Source: Streptomyces shenzhenensis
GTDB taxonomy: Bacteria; Actinomycetota; Actinomycetes; Streptomycetales; Streptomycetaceae
Assembly (NCBI RefSeq): GCF_021462265.1
Contig: NZ_JAJONF010000009.1
Location: 62,001 to 126,000 of the forward strand
Direction: 5' to 3'
Length of the DNA stretch: 64,000 nucleotides
In this document: positions 1 through 7,372 of the stretch, one piece after another
Numbering within the stretch: position 1 is the stretch's first letter
Layout of the letters: each line of letters starts with the position of its first letter
Position numbers and translations under genes: made by a program
Notes under the pieces: model-generated
Databases searched by the model: none
What the model saw: the letters and a program-made list of their open reading frames with translations, nothing else
What the model was told of the DNA's origin: nothing

Positions 1-111
1 CAGGGTGAACCAGGGATGGCCGCGCAGGCCGGAGGCCGGCGGCCGGTCCGACGGGGCGGCAACCGCCTTGTCCCCCGACCCCGCCGTGTCGATCGTGGTC
101 TGACTAGTCAT
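1..111 (-). CDS. MFS drug exporter, DHA2 family, N-terminal fragment
   Basis: Only the first 37 codons lie in the window. The start is the ATG at 111-109 on the minus strand, giving a hydrophilic Thr/Ser/Ala-rich N-terminus followed by a HPWFTL motif. That motif commonly sits just before the first membrane helix of EmrB/QacA-type (DHA2, 14-helix) proton-driven exporters of Streptomyces. The gene is divergent from a TetR regulator with shared operator-like dyads between them, the usual arrangement for a TetR-repressed exporter. A TAGCCT -10 box ends seven bases before the ATG, so the transcript is probably leaderless. The family call rests on a short segment and on context. Confidence 0.6.
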   Translation of the reverse strand, partial: MTSQTTIDTAGSGDKAVAAPSDRPPASGLRGHPWFTL

Positions 112-118
112 GCCTTCG

Positions 119-175
119 AGGCTAGTGACAGCCACTGACAGTTGACAAACAAAATCACTAGTCAGTAACTGTCAG
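119..175. promoter_or_regulatory. Divergent promoters and TetR-type operator between exporter and tetR
   Basis: CTGACAGTT at 135-143 and AACTGTCAG at 167-175 form a perfect 9-base inverted repeat spaced by 23 bases. The two -35 boxes overlap: TTGACA at 142-147 (plus) pairs with TAACTG at 166-171 over 18 bases, and TTGTCA at 148-143 (minus) pairs with TAGCCT at 124-119 over 18 bases. The repeat arms cover parts of both promoters, so a single bound regulator could control both directions. Binding by the adjacent TetR is inferred. Confidence 0.6.
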
Positions 176-177
176 GC

Positions 178-804
178 ATGGAAACGCTGCGCGAACGCAA
201 GAAACAGCGCACCCGGGACGCGCTGTTGCGCGCCGCGCTCGAACTGTTCGTGACCCAGGGCTACGAGCACACCACCGTCGACGAGATCGCCGCGTCCGTC
301 GACGTCTCCCAGCGCACCTTCTTCCGCTACTTCGCCAGCAAGGAGGACGTGGCCTTCTTCGTGCCGCGGCTCACCGAGGAGCACTACGTCGAGGCGGTGC
401 GCCGCCGCCCGCCCGAGGAGCCCCCGCTGGAAGCGCTGCGCCGGTCGGTCCTGGACAGCTGGGACACCATCGAGCAGGCCATCGAGCGGTACGTGCCGGT
501 CGAACTGTTCCTGCGCACGTACAAGATGATCGAGGCGACCCCGGCCCTGTTCGCCGCCCATCTGCGGCGCCAGTCGGAGACGGAGGAGGAGATCGCGCGG
601 ATCGTCGCCGAGCGGGAGGGCGTCGACCCGGACCGCGATCCCCGGCCGCGGCTCGTGGTCGCGGTGTTCGGCGCGGTCGTCCGGGTCACCGAGCGGCACT
701 GGTCGGTCGGCGAGGACTTCAGCGTCACGACGATCCGTCAACTCACCGCGTCGTATCTCGATCAGGTGGGACCGGCGCTCACCGGGAACTGGCGCGAGGG
801 CTGA
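178..804 (+). CDS. TetR family transcriptional regulator
   Basis: A 208-residue protein with a classical TetR N-terminus: a basic start, helix 1 ending in ALELFVTQGYEHTTV, and a helix-turn-helix around residues 30-55 (VDEIAASVDVSQRTFFRYF). The C-terminal ligand domain is helical and only loosely conserved, as usual. It probably represses the divergent DHA2 exporter at 1-111 and itself, given the dyad at 135-175. The ATG at 178 is chosen because TAACTG ends six bases before it and no Shine-Dalgarno sequence is present, which suggests a leaderless mRNA. The ligand is unknown. Confidence 0.9.
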   Translation: METLRERKKQRTRDALLRAALELFVTQGYEHTTVDEIAASVDVSQRTFFRYFASKEDVAFFVPRLTEEHYVEAVRRRPPEEPPLEALRRSVLDSWDTIEQAIERYVPVELFLRTYKMIEATPALFAAHLRRQSETEEEIARIVAEREGVDPDRDPRPRLVVAVFGAVVRVTERHWSVGEDFSVTTIRQLTASYLDQVGPALTGNWREG

Positions 805-833
805 ATCCCTTCACACGGGCCTGAGATCGGCCT

Positions 834-897
834 CACGTTTGCCGAAACGTGATAACTGTCACTCGGTTACCGCGAGACCCCCTCGTTCTCCTAGTGT
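834..897 (+). promoter_or_regulatory. Inverted repeat and leaderless-type promoter before the DUF1023 gene
   Basis: CACGTTT (834-840) and AAACGTG (845-851) form a perfect 7-base inverted repeat with a 4-base centre. A -10 box TAGTGT lies at 892-897 and the GTG start follows nine bases later. A possible -35, TTACCG, is at 867-872 with a 19-base spacer. The dyad is a candidate operator; no regulator can be assigned. Confidence 0.4.
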
Positions 898-906
898 GTC
901 CTCCCA

Positions 907-2124
907 GTGACTTCCTTCGACACCTCCCCGCCGCTCAACGTCTGGCGCGCACTGCTGGCCCTGGCCGTCGTCTTCGTGATGCTCGCGACCACCGGCTGGA
1001 CCGCCCTGCGCACGCACCGCGAGACCACCGCCCTGCAGACCTCCCTCGACAAATGGGAGCACGGCAGGGTCGACGGCCTGCGCCTGCCGGACCCGAAGGC
1101 GTCGCCCGCGCTCCTCGCCCAGTTCTTCGCGTCGCTCACCGCACGGGAGCGCGACCGGCTCGTGCGCCGTTACCCGCTCGCCGTGGGCAACATGAACGGC
1201 GCCCCGGCCCGACTGCGCTACCGGGCCAACGACATCGCCCTCGACCAGCAGCGCGCCCTCGAGAAGAAGCGCATGCACGACCCCCGGCTCAGCACGGCCG
1301 GGCAACAGGACGCCGGCCGTCGCATGCACCGCTACGAGGCGCTGATGGCGAAGGGACGGCAGATCCTCGCCTTCGACCCGGACGGCAGCGGCCGGGTCGC
1401 CGAGGTGTTCGGCGACCTCACCAGGGCCGAGCGGATCTCCGTCGTCGTCCCCGGGGTCGACACCGACCTGCTCACCTTCCAGCGGACGTACCGCCGGTAC
1501 ACCGCGCCGGTCGGCATGGCCAAGTCGCTGTACCGGGCCGAGCGCACGGCGAGCCCCACGACCCGCACGGCGGTGATCGCCTGGGCCGACTACACCGCGC
1601 CCGACGGCCTCGGCGTGGGCGCGGCGACCGGGATGGCCGCCGAGCAGGGCGCCGTACGCCTCAACGCGCTGCTGCGCGCGCTGCCCGGCGAGACGCCGGT
1701 GGCGCTGTTCTGCCACAGCTACGGCTCGGTGGTCTGCGGGGTGGCCGCGCACGCCATGCCGGAGCAGGTGGCCGACATAGCCGTGGCCGCGAGCCCCGGG
1801 ATGCGGGTCGAGAACGCCTCCCACCTGGGCACCTCGGCCAGGGTGTGGGCGATGCGGGACGCCACCGACTGGATCCAGGACGTCCCCTATCTGGAGCTCG
1901 GCGGTCTCGGCCACGGGGCCGACCCCGTCTCCTCCTCCTTCGGCGCCCGGGTGCTGTCGGCGCACGACGCCGAGGGCCACGCCGGTTACTTCGAGCCCGG
2001 CACGGACAGTCTGCGCAACCTCGCCGACGTCGGAGTCGGCGCATATGGCGCGGTGACCTGCGCCCACGACGATGACGGGTGCCGGGCGGGTTTGTCCGGC
2101 ACGTTGATGGCCGGACGCGCGTAG
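907..2124 (+). CDS. Alpha/beta hydrolase, DUF1023 family
   Basis: A 405-residue protein with an N-terminal hydrophobic segment (about residues 11-28, LLALAVVFVMLATTGWTAL) that could anchor it to the membrane or act as an uncleaved signal. The C-terminal half is an alpha/beta-hydrolase fold of the DUF1023 type: SVVVPGVDTDL begins the core, and LFCHSYGS holds the predicted nucleophile Ser271 in a degenerate G-H-S-x-G elbow with Cys in place of the first Gly. A GHAGYF segment near the C-terminus may supply the His. The start is a GTG, consistent with the nearby TAGTGT box. The substrate is unknown; family members in actinobacteria are mostly uncharacterised. Confidence 0.8.
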   Translation: MTSFDTSPPLNVWRALLALAVVFVMLATTGWTALRTHRETTALQTSLDKWEHGRVDGLRLPDPKASPALLAQFFASLTARERDRLVRRYPLAVGNMNGAPARLRYRANDIALDQQRALEKKRMHDPRLSTAGQQDAGRRMHRYEALMAKGRQILAFDPDGSGRVAEVFGDLTRAERISVVVPGVDTDLLTFQRTYRRYTAPVGMAKSLYRAERTASPTTRTAVIAWADYTAPDGLGVGAATGMAAEQGAVRLNALLRALPGETPVALFCHSYGSVVCGVAAHAMPEQVADIAVAASPGMRVENASHLGTSARVWAMRDATDWIQDVPYLELGGLGHGADPVSSSFGARVLSAHDAEGHAGYFEPGTDSLRNLADVGVGAYGAVTCAHDDDGCRAGLSGTLMAGRA

Positions 2125-2191
2125 AGACAGCAGGAAGTGCGGTATGCGCGGGGATGGGACTGAGAAGCACGTGCCGCATACGATGAGCCGC

Positions 2192-3049
2192 ATGGGTGAT
2201 GTACTGGCCGGATTTCATGCTGCCTGGGAGTTCGAGTCCGACTCCGTGCTCATCCGCTACGAACGGGGGATTCGAACACCCAAGCTGTTCCAGAGTCTGG
2301 GTGAACGCCGGGTGCCGCTCGCCGCTCTGGAGGGCGTGACGCTCATGCCCGGCAAACGCGGCACGGTCGTCCTGAGTGCCCGGCCCCGCCCGGGCGCGGA
2401 TCCCCTGCTGGAGGCGGCGGCCGGACAGCTGAAGGAGGGCAGCGACCCGTACCGCCTGGTGGTCCCGGCCGAGCGGGCGACCCTCGCGGAGTACTACGCC
2501 GACGAACTGCGACCGCTGCTCACCGAGTCCGGACCGGCGGAGCGGTTCCTGGTCGCCGCGCCCGAGGGGCCCCGGCAGTTCAAGGCGTACGACGGGAAGG
2601 CGAGCTTCGACGGCAGCGCCGTGCACTTCCGGTGGTCGTGGACGGGCGCGTCCACGGCGAAGTGGAAGGCCGGCGACCAGAGCTTCGCCGTCGCCGACCT
2701 GGCCGGCGTGGAGTGGCGGTCGCCGGAGGCCTTCGAGGGGCATCTACGACTGCTGCGGCGAGACCGGGACCTCGCGGGGTCGGCGCCGGCGGTCCCGGCC
2801 GACCAGGATCCGGCGACCGTGGTGTTCGGGCTGGGGTACGGCCCGGTGCACGAGTCGTTGCCGTTCGCGGCGGCGGTACTGGAGGCCCTGCGGGCCAAGG
2901 GGGCCGCCGCGGTGCCGGTGCCGGCCGGGCGGCGGGATCCCGCGGACATCGCCGAACGGATCCGGCATCTGGGGGAGCTGCATCAGGCGGGGCTGGTGAC
3001 CGATGAGGAGTTCGCCGCGAAGAAGGCGGAGTTGCTGGCGGAGCTGTGA
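2192..3049 (+). CDS. DUF4429 protein with C-terminal SHOCT domain
   Basis: A 285-residue soluble protein. Residues 1-235 contain two related segments beginning FHAAWEFESDSVLIRYERG and, further on, FKAYDGKASFDGSAVHFRW, matching the repeated beta-rich DUF4429 domain. The last 35 residues (DIAERIRHLGELHQAGLVTD onward) are a SHOCT motif, a short helical pair often found at C-termini of bacterial proteins and suggested to mediate oligomerisation. The ATG at 2192 is preferred over upstream ATGs because TACGAT ends seven bases before it, so it is probably translated from a leaderless message. Its biological role is unknown. Confidence 0.8.
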   Translation: MGDVLAGFHAAWEFESDSVLIRYERGIRTPKLFQSLGERRVPLAALEGVTLMPGKRGTVVLSARPRPGADPLLEAAAGQLKEGSDPYRLVVPAERATLAEYYADELRPLLTESGPAERFLVAAPEGPRQFKAYDGKASFDGSAVHFRWSWTGASTAKWKAGDQSFAVADLAGVEWRSPEAFEGHLRLLRRDRDLAGSAPAVPADQDPATVVFGLGYGPVHESLPFAAAVLEALRAKGAAAVPVPAGRRDPADIAERIRHLGELHQAGLVTDEEFAAKKAELLAEL

Positions 3050-3063
3050 TCGGCAGTCGTTCG

Positions 3064-3146
3064 GCTGCGGGTCCGTGGGGGCTGGTCGCGCCCACGCGGC
3101 GGCAGCCGCACATCAAATACAGCCCCGCGCCCCTTTGGGGCGCGCT
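3064..3146. repeat. Interspersed GC-rich palindromic repeat, copy A
   Basis: This is one copy of a repeat seen at least eight times in the window. It begins with a GTGGGGGCTGGTCGCGCCCA block, then a CGGCGGCAGCCG palindrome, a variable AT-richer centre, and a CCCCGCGCCCC...GGGGCGC hairpin. Here it lies between the convergent DUF4429 and merR genes and probably also serves as a bidirectional terminator. Confidence 0.75.
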
Positions 3147-3614
3147 TCAGTTGCCGCCGGTTTCGTAGAAACTGATCTTTCGGTCCAGCACCGACAAGGT
3201 GTCGTGCAGTTCGGCGATCCGGGACAGGACGTCCCTCCTCGTCTGTTCCAGCAGTTCGCGGCGCTCGGGGTAGGTCGTCTCCCCTTCCCGCACCAGCTCC
3301 GCGTAGCGCACCATGTCGGCCACCGGCATGCCGGTCAGGCGAAGCTTGGTGACGAAGTCCAGCCAGTCGAGGTCGCGGTTGCTGTAGCGGCGCTGACCGG
3401 TGTGGGAGCGGTCGATGTCGGACGTGAGGCCGATCCGCTCGTACCAGCGCAGGGTGTGGGCGGTCAGGCCGGTGAAGGCGACGACCTCGCTGATCGTGTA
3501 ACGGTCCTGGCCTTCGGGACGCGGGTGCCGCCGGGGTGGGGCGGAACAGATGTCGGCGGGCGCGATGTCGGGCTGCTCGGTGGGGGCCGCGGTCGTGGTC
3601 TGCATCACCGTCAT
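3147..3614 (-). CDS. MerR family transcriptional regulator
   Basis: A 155-residue protein. After a disordered N-terminus of about 35 residues, the MerR winged helix starts at RYTISEVVAFTGLTAHTLRW (about residues 38-57) and is followed by YERIGL, the family hallmark. A coiled-coil dimerisation helix fills the C-terminus (RRELLEQTRRDVLSRIAELH). There is no metal-binding cysteine set near the C-terminus, so it is not a classical metal sensor; it resembles the regulators of aldo-keto reductase or stress genes. It lies divergent from a GNAT gene. The ATG at 3614 is six bases from a TAGCGT -10 box within an unusually spaced promoter, consistent with autoregulation. Confidence 0.9.
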   Translation of the reverse strand: MTVMQTTTAAPTEQPDIAPADICSAPPRRHPRPEGQDRYTISEVVAFTGLTAHTLRWYERIGLTSDIDRSHTGQRRYSNRDLDWLDFVTKLRLTGMPVADMVRYAELVREGETTYPERRELLEQTRRDVLSRIAELHDTLSVLDRKISFYETGGN

Positions 3615-3620
3615 ACGTCC

Positions 3621-3651
3621 ACGCTATGGCCTTGGAGTGCACTCGAAGCAA
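3621..3651 (-). promoter_or_regulatory. MerR-type promoter with 19-base spacer and embedded dyad
   Basis: On the minus strand TTGCTT (3651-3646) and TAGCGT (3626-3621) are 19 bases apart, the over-long spacing typical of MerR-activated promoters. The spacer carries CTTGGAGTGCACTCGAAG (3631-3648), with a perfect GAGTGCACTC core. The merR ATG follows six bases after the -10. This is most simply an autoregulatory MerR operator. Confidence 0.7.
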
Positions 3652-3711
3652 GCGGAACCCGCCAAGAAATACGCGCGACGAAGACCGCGGGCGGTGGCTA
3701 GCGTGCGGGGC

Positions 3712-4182
3712 ATGAGTCTCGTACGCCGTGCCACGGCCGAGGACGTGGCGGAAGTGCTGCGCCTGCGCCAGGTGATGATCGACGCGCTGCCCGGTGGGGA
3801 CGGCTCCACGCAATGGCACGCCCTGGCGCGGCCGGCGCTGGAGGAGAAGCTGGGCGAACCGGACGGGGACTTCGCCGCGTTCGTCGTCGACCATCCGCTG
3901 CGGCCGGGAGCGCTGGCGGCGCTGGTCGCCGGGACCGTCGACTACCGGATCGGCAAGGCGCGGAACCCGCACGGCCGCTCCGGGTACGTCTTCAGCGTGG
4001 CCACCGACCCGGACGCCCGGCGCCGCGGGTACGCGCGCGCGTGCATGGAGGAACTGCTGGCCTGGTTCCGTGAGCGGGGCGCGGGACAGGTCATGCTGAC
4101 CGCGTCCGCCGAGGCCGAGCCGCTCTACGCCGCGCTCGGCTTCGTCCACAAGCCGGACCCCACGATGACTCTGGCGCTCTGA
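3712..4182 (+). CDS. GNAT family N-acetyltransferase
   Basis: A 156-residue protein with the Gcn5-related acetyltransferase fold. Motif A is visible as YVFSVATDPDARRRGYARAC (R/Q-x-x-G-x-G/A, acetyl-CoA pyrophosphate binding, about residues 94-113), and motif B ends with LYAALGF. The acceptor substrate cannot be predicted. The ATG at 3712 follows a TAGCGT -10 box by seven bases, again a leaderless layout. The gene is divergent from merR, and the MerR dyad lies about 70 bases upstream, so co-regulation is possible but unproven. Confidence 0.88.
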   Translation: MSLVRRATAEDVAEVLRLRQVMIDALPGGDGSTQWHALARPALEEKLGEPDGDFAAFVVDHPLRPGALAALVAGTVDYRIGKARNPHGRSGYVFSVATDPDARRRGYARACMEELLAWFRERGAGQVMLTASAEAEPLYAALGFVHKPDPTMTLAL

Positions 4183-4201
4183 GCCGCCTACGCTCGACGG
4201 C

Positions 4202-5026
4202 ATGTCGCTGAACAGCCTCGCGTCGATCGAGAACTGGCCCGTCCCCACCGCCGCGGCGGGTGCCGTACGGGCCGACGGGACGGTCCTCGGAACCCACGGG
4301 CCGGTCGGGCACCGCTTCCCGCTGGCCTCCGTCACCAAGCCGCTCGCCGCGTACGCGGTGCTCGTCGCGTACGAGGAGGGGGCGGTCGAACTCGACGAGC
4401 CGGCGGGGCCGCAGGGGGCGACGGTACGGCATCTGCTCGCGCACACCTCGGGGCTGGCCTTCGACGAGCACCGGGTCATGGCGCCGCCCGGGGAGCGGCG
4501 GCTGTACTCCAACGCCGGGTTCGAGATGCTCGGCGACCACGTCGCCAAGGCGACGGAGATGCCGTTCGCCGAGTACGCCCGGCAGGCGGTGCTGGAGCCG
4601 CTGGGCATGACGTCGACGTCGCTGGAGGGGTCGCCGGCGAAGGACGGGGTGTCGTCGGTGGCGGACCTGCTGCGGTTCGCGGCGGAGGTGCAGGCACCGA
4701 GACTGCTGGATCCGCGGACGGTGGCGGAGGCGACGCTGACCGTGCAGTACCCGGGGACGAAGGGGGTGCTGCCGGGGTACGGGCACCAGAACCCGAACGA
4801 CTGGGGGCTGGGGTTCGAGATCCGGGACGGCAAGGCCCCGCACTGGACGGGTTCCTCGTCGTCGCCGCGCACGTTCGGGCACTTCGGGCAGGCGGGCACC
4901 TTCCTGTGGGTGGACCCGGAGGCAGGGCTGGCGTGCGTGGCGCTGACGGACAGGGCTTTCGGTCCCTGGGCGATCGAGGCGTGGCCGGCGTTCACGGACG
5001 CGGTGCTGGCGGAGGTGCGCGGCTGA
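4202..5026 (+). CDS. Serine hydrolase of the beta-lactamase/penicillin-binding-like family
   Basis: A 274-residue class C beta-lactamase-fold protein. The catalytic SxxK is S43-V-T-K46, the second motif is Y102-S-N, and a late HFGQAG segment matches the HxG/KTG element. No signal peptide is visible, so it is probably cytoplasmic and acts as an esterase, amidase or D-aminopeptidase rather than as a secreted beta-lactamase. TACGCT at 4189-4194 ends seven bases before the ATG, only 19 bases after the acetyltransferase stop, so it may have its own leaderless promoter despite the close spacing. Confidence 0.82.
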   Translation: MSLNSLASIENWPVPTAAAGAVRADGTVLGTHGPVGHRFPLASVTKPLAAYAVLVAYEEGAVELDEPAGPQGATVRHLLAHTSGLAFDEHRVMAPPGERRLYSNAGFEMLGDHVAKATEMPFAEYARQAVLEPLGMTSTSLEGSPAKDGVSSVADLLRFAAEVQAPRLLDPRTVAEATLTVQYPGTKGVLPGYGHQNPNDWGLGFEIRDGKAPHWTGSSSSPRTFGHFGQAGTFLWVDPEAGLACVALTDRAFGPWAIEAWPAFTDAVLAEVRG

Positions 5027-5043
5027 GGGGGCGGTGACCAGGG

Positions 5044-5080
5044 TCCAGGTCAGGATGGTCGTTCCTGTCGGTCACCTGGA
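5044..5080. terminator. Possible bidirectional terminator
   Basis: TCCAGGT (5044-5050) pairs with ACCTGGA (5074-5080), and inside them CAGGA (5051-5055) pairs with TCCTG (5063-5067). The structure lies between two convergent genes and overlaps the last codons of the hydrolase at 5072. There is no T-run, as is common in Streptomyces. Confidence 0.4.
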
Positions 5081-5983
5081 ACCGTGGACGGCGTCGACGT
5101 TCCCGACGAATTCGAGAACGGCCTTGGCCAGCTCTTCGGGGGCCTCCATCGCGGCGTAGTGACCCACGCCGTCGAGCGACACCGAGCTGACCTCGGTAGC
5201 CGCGACCTGTGACATGGTGCCGGCCGTGAAGGGGCCGCCGCCCGCGCCGAGCGCGAGTACGGGCATGGTCAGGCCGTGTGTGTCGGCGAGCGCCTTGATC
5301 TCGGGGCCTTCCCGCAGCATCGACTGGTAGAGGCCGGTCGCTCCGCGCCAGCCGTCGGGGCGCGAGTAGGTGCGGACGAACTCCTCGATGTCGGCGTCGG
5401 TGATCGCTCCTGGGGTCGCGCTCATGGCGGGGAACGCGAACTGTCCCAGGAATGCGCGCTCGCGTCCGGCCAGGAGCATCTCAGGGATGCCGGGGGCGGC
5501 GAGAACGCCGATGTGCCAGGTGCCGCCGTGGGTGATGTCGCCCAGCGCCTCGAGGCCGAACCCGGGCAGGCCCATCTCGATCGCGGTGAGACTGAGGACG
5601 TTCCGCGGGTGGGCGGTCGCCAGGCGGAAGACGGTCGCCCCGGCGATGTCCTGACCGGTGAGGTGGACCGGGCCGACGTCAAGCTGTTCGACGAGAAGGT
5701 GCAGGTCCTCGGCCGAGGTCCTGCTGTCGTACGGGCCCTGCCCGTGGCCGGAGTCGCCGAAGCCGCGCAGGTCGACGGCGAAGACCCGGTGGGTCCGCGC
5801 GAGAAGCGGGATGAGCTTGTGAAAGGTCCACCAGGTCTCGGGAAACCCGTGGACCAGGAGGATCGGGGATCCACTGGTTCCCGCTGCCACGTAGTGCAGC
5901 AGGGTTCCGTTGACCTCTGCGTGGTGGTGGGTGAGCCCCGGCAGGGTGCGGCCCGTAGGCGTGACGTCCATGGTCCCCCTCAT
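5072..5983 (-). CDS. Alpha/beta hydrolase, epoxide hydrolase-like
   Basis: A 303-residue alpha/beta hydrolase. [10 protein letters not shown] (about residues 44-52) is the oxyanion-hole motif typical of soluble epoxide hydrolases. The nucleophile elbow reads TGQDIAG with Asp112, as in epoxide hydrolases and haloalkane dehalogenases rather than esterases. The C-terminal [15 protein letters not shown] carries the catalytic His. It probably opens epoxides or related electrophiles in the cytoplasm. Two starts are possible, ATG at 5983 and ATG at 5971, each preceded by a GAGGGGGAC Shine-Dalgarno; the upstream one is used here. The gene is divergent from a MarR regulator and two mirror-image operators overlap its promoter, so substrate-inducible control is likely. 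Confidence 0.85.
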   Translation of the reverse strand: MRGTMDVTPTGRTLPGLTHHHAEVNGTLLHYVAAGTSGSPILLVHGFPETWWTFHKLIPLLARTHRVFAVDLRGFGDSGHGQGPYDSRTSAEDLHLLVEQLDVGPVHLTGQDIAGATVFRLATAHPRNVLSLTAIEMGLPGFGLEALGDITHGGTWHIGVLAAPGIPEMLLAGRERAFLGQFAFPAMSATPGAITDADIEEFVRTYSRPDGWRGATGLYQSMLREGPEIKALADTHGLTMPVLALGAGGGPFTAGTMSQVAATEVSSVSLDGVGHYAAMEAPEELAKAVLEFVGNVDAVHGSR

Positions 5984-5999
5984 GTGTCCCCCTCGTTTC

Positions 6000-6065
6000 G
6001 ACAACCTTGTTGTCCATGACATTAGACAACAAGGTTGTCGTTGTCCATGCGCGTGGCCGTAGTCT
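6000..6065. promoter_or_regulatory. Twin MarR operators in the hydrolase/marR divergent promoter
   Basis: GACAACCTTGTTGTC (6000-6014) and GACAACAAGGTTGTC (6025-6039) are exact reverse complements, and each is itself a GACAAC-N3-GTTGTC palindrome. The hydrolase promoter reads TGGACA (6047-6042) - 17 bases - TAATGT (6024-6019) on the minus strand. One operator fills its spacer and the other sits at its start point. For marR, TTGTCG (6035-6040) and TAGTCT (6060-6065) are 19 bases apart and precede the ATG by six bases. Repression of both genes by MarR is inferred. Confidence 0.75.
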
Positions 6066-6071
6066 TCTTCC

Positions 6072-6551
6072 ATGTCTCGATCCGGCGCCGATCTCGCACT
6101 GCTCCTGCTCGGAGGCTTCCGCTCGCTGGTGGACGCCGCGACCGCCGAACTGGCCCGCCGCGGCTACGAGGACGTGCGCCCCGTCCACGACTTCGCCATG
6201 CGCGCCATCACCGCCGGCGCCGACAACGCCTCAGAACTGGGCCGGCGCCTGTCGGTCTCCAAGCAGGCAGCGGCGAAAACCATCGCTGTGCTGCAGGAAC
6301 GCGGATACGTGGCACGCGACACGGACCCCCGCGACGCTCGCCGCAAACGCCTTCACGTCACCCCACTCGGCTTCGAGGTGCTGCGACAGGGCGAAGCGGT
6401 CTTCGACGAGTTGCGCGACCAGTGGGAGCGGCAGCTCGGTGCCGCCGAACTCGCGACCCTCGAGACGCACTTGGCGACGCTGGTCGGCGCTCGGCCCGTG
6501 CGCCTGGACGCACCGGGCTGGATCGCGCAAGACCTCGGCGAGTCGGTGTAG
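6072..6551 (+). CDS. MarR family transcriptional regulator
   Basis: A 159-residue MarR protein. The winged helix-turn-helix is clear from about residue 53 ([20 protein letters not shown]), followed by the wing [15 protein letters not shown], whose D-x-R-x-x-R-x-x-x-V/L pattern is the MarR hallmark. It lies divergent from the epoxide hydrolase-like gene and almost certainly binds the two perfect palindromes at 6000-6039. A TAGTCT -10 box ends six bases before the ATG and there is no ribosome binding site, so the message is probably leaderless. The inducer is unknown but may be the hydrolase substrate. Confidence 0.9.
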   Translation: MSRSGADLALLLLGGFRSLVDAATAELARRGYEDVRPVHDFAMRAITAGADNASELGRRLSVSKQAAAKTIAVLQERGYVARDTDPRDARRKRLHVTPLGFEVLRQGEAVFDELRDQWERQLGAAELATLETHLATLVGARPVRLDAPGWIAQDLGESV

Positions 6552-6642
6552 CACTCGTCCCGCCCAGGCCACGCGCGCCCTGGAGGCGGCAGGTCGTCGG
6601 GGGCTCCACACCGGCCGTGACGGGCCGCCGGGCGCGGACGGC

Positions 6643-7299
6643 TCAGCGTGCGGCCATCTCCCACATCAGGACCTCGGCCCGCGTCAGCCCTTCCGCCGCC
6701 AGGTCCTTCGCCCCCGTCACCCGAACCGAATCCCCCGGCCCCAGCTCCTCCCCGCCGAGCCGCACTTCGCCCCGCACGACATGGACGTACGCATACGCCC
6801 CGTCCGGCACAGCCGTCCGCTCCCCCACCGTCAGACGGCGGACGTGGAGCATCGCGCCGGCCTCCGGGACGGCGTAGGGCGTGGAGTCGGCGATGCCACG
6901 GACGAGGTCGTACGACGGTTCGCCGCCGGGGTGCAGCGGGGCCAGCCACATCTGGACGAAGGTCAGCGGGCCGGGGCCGTCGTTGCGTTCCACGTGGCGG
7001 ACGCCGCCCGCCGAGCTCAAGCGCTGCAGGTCCCCCTGGCGGACCACCGTCTCGTGGCCCGCGGAGTCGCGGTGAGTCAGCTCACCCTCGACGACCCACG
7101 TCACGATCTCCGTGTGGCTGTGCGGATGCTCGTCGAAGCCCGCGCCCGGTGCCAGCCGCTCCTCGTTGCAGGCGATGACCGCCCCGAAGCGCAGGTTGCC
7201 GGGGTCGTAGTGCGGGCCGAAGGAGAAGGCGTGCCGGGTCTCGATGCCGGCCGCCGGGTCTCCTCCCGGATAGCGCTCCGCGGCGCGCCTGACGTCCAT
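6643..7299 (-). CDS. Pirin family protein
   Basis: A 218-residue bicupin of the pirin family. The N-terminal cupin carries the metal motif in FDEHPHSHTEIVTWVVEGEL, where the clustered His residues and Glu would bind Fe or Zn. The region FSFGPHYDPGNLRFG is typical of bacterial pirins. Bacterial members include quercetin 2,3-dioxygenases and modulators of metabolic enzymes; the role here is not defined. The start may be the ATG at 7299 or an adjacent in-frame GTG one codon upstream, because TACGGT ends six bases before that GTG. The gene is divergent from fasR and convergent with marR. Confidence 0.85.
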   Translation of the reverse strand: MDVRRAAERYPGGDPAAGIETRHAFSFGPHYDPGNLRFGAVIACNEERLAPGAGFDEHPHSHTEIVTWVVEGELTHRDSAGHETVVRQGDLQRLSSAGGVRHVERNDGPGPLTFVQMWLAPLHPGGEPSYDLVRGIADSTPYAVPEAGAMLHVRRLTVGERTAVPDGAYAYVHVVRGEVRLGGEELGPGDSVRVTGAKDLAAEGLTRAEVLMWEMAAR

Positions 7300-7372
7300 C
7301 ACGGGACCACCGTAGACCGCAGCAGGCACCCGGCGGCGCAGGCGCCCGTACCGATAAGGCAGTCTTGTCCCC

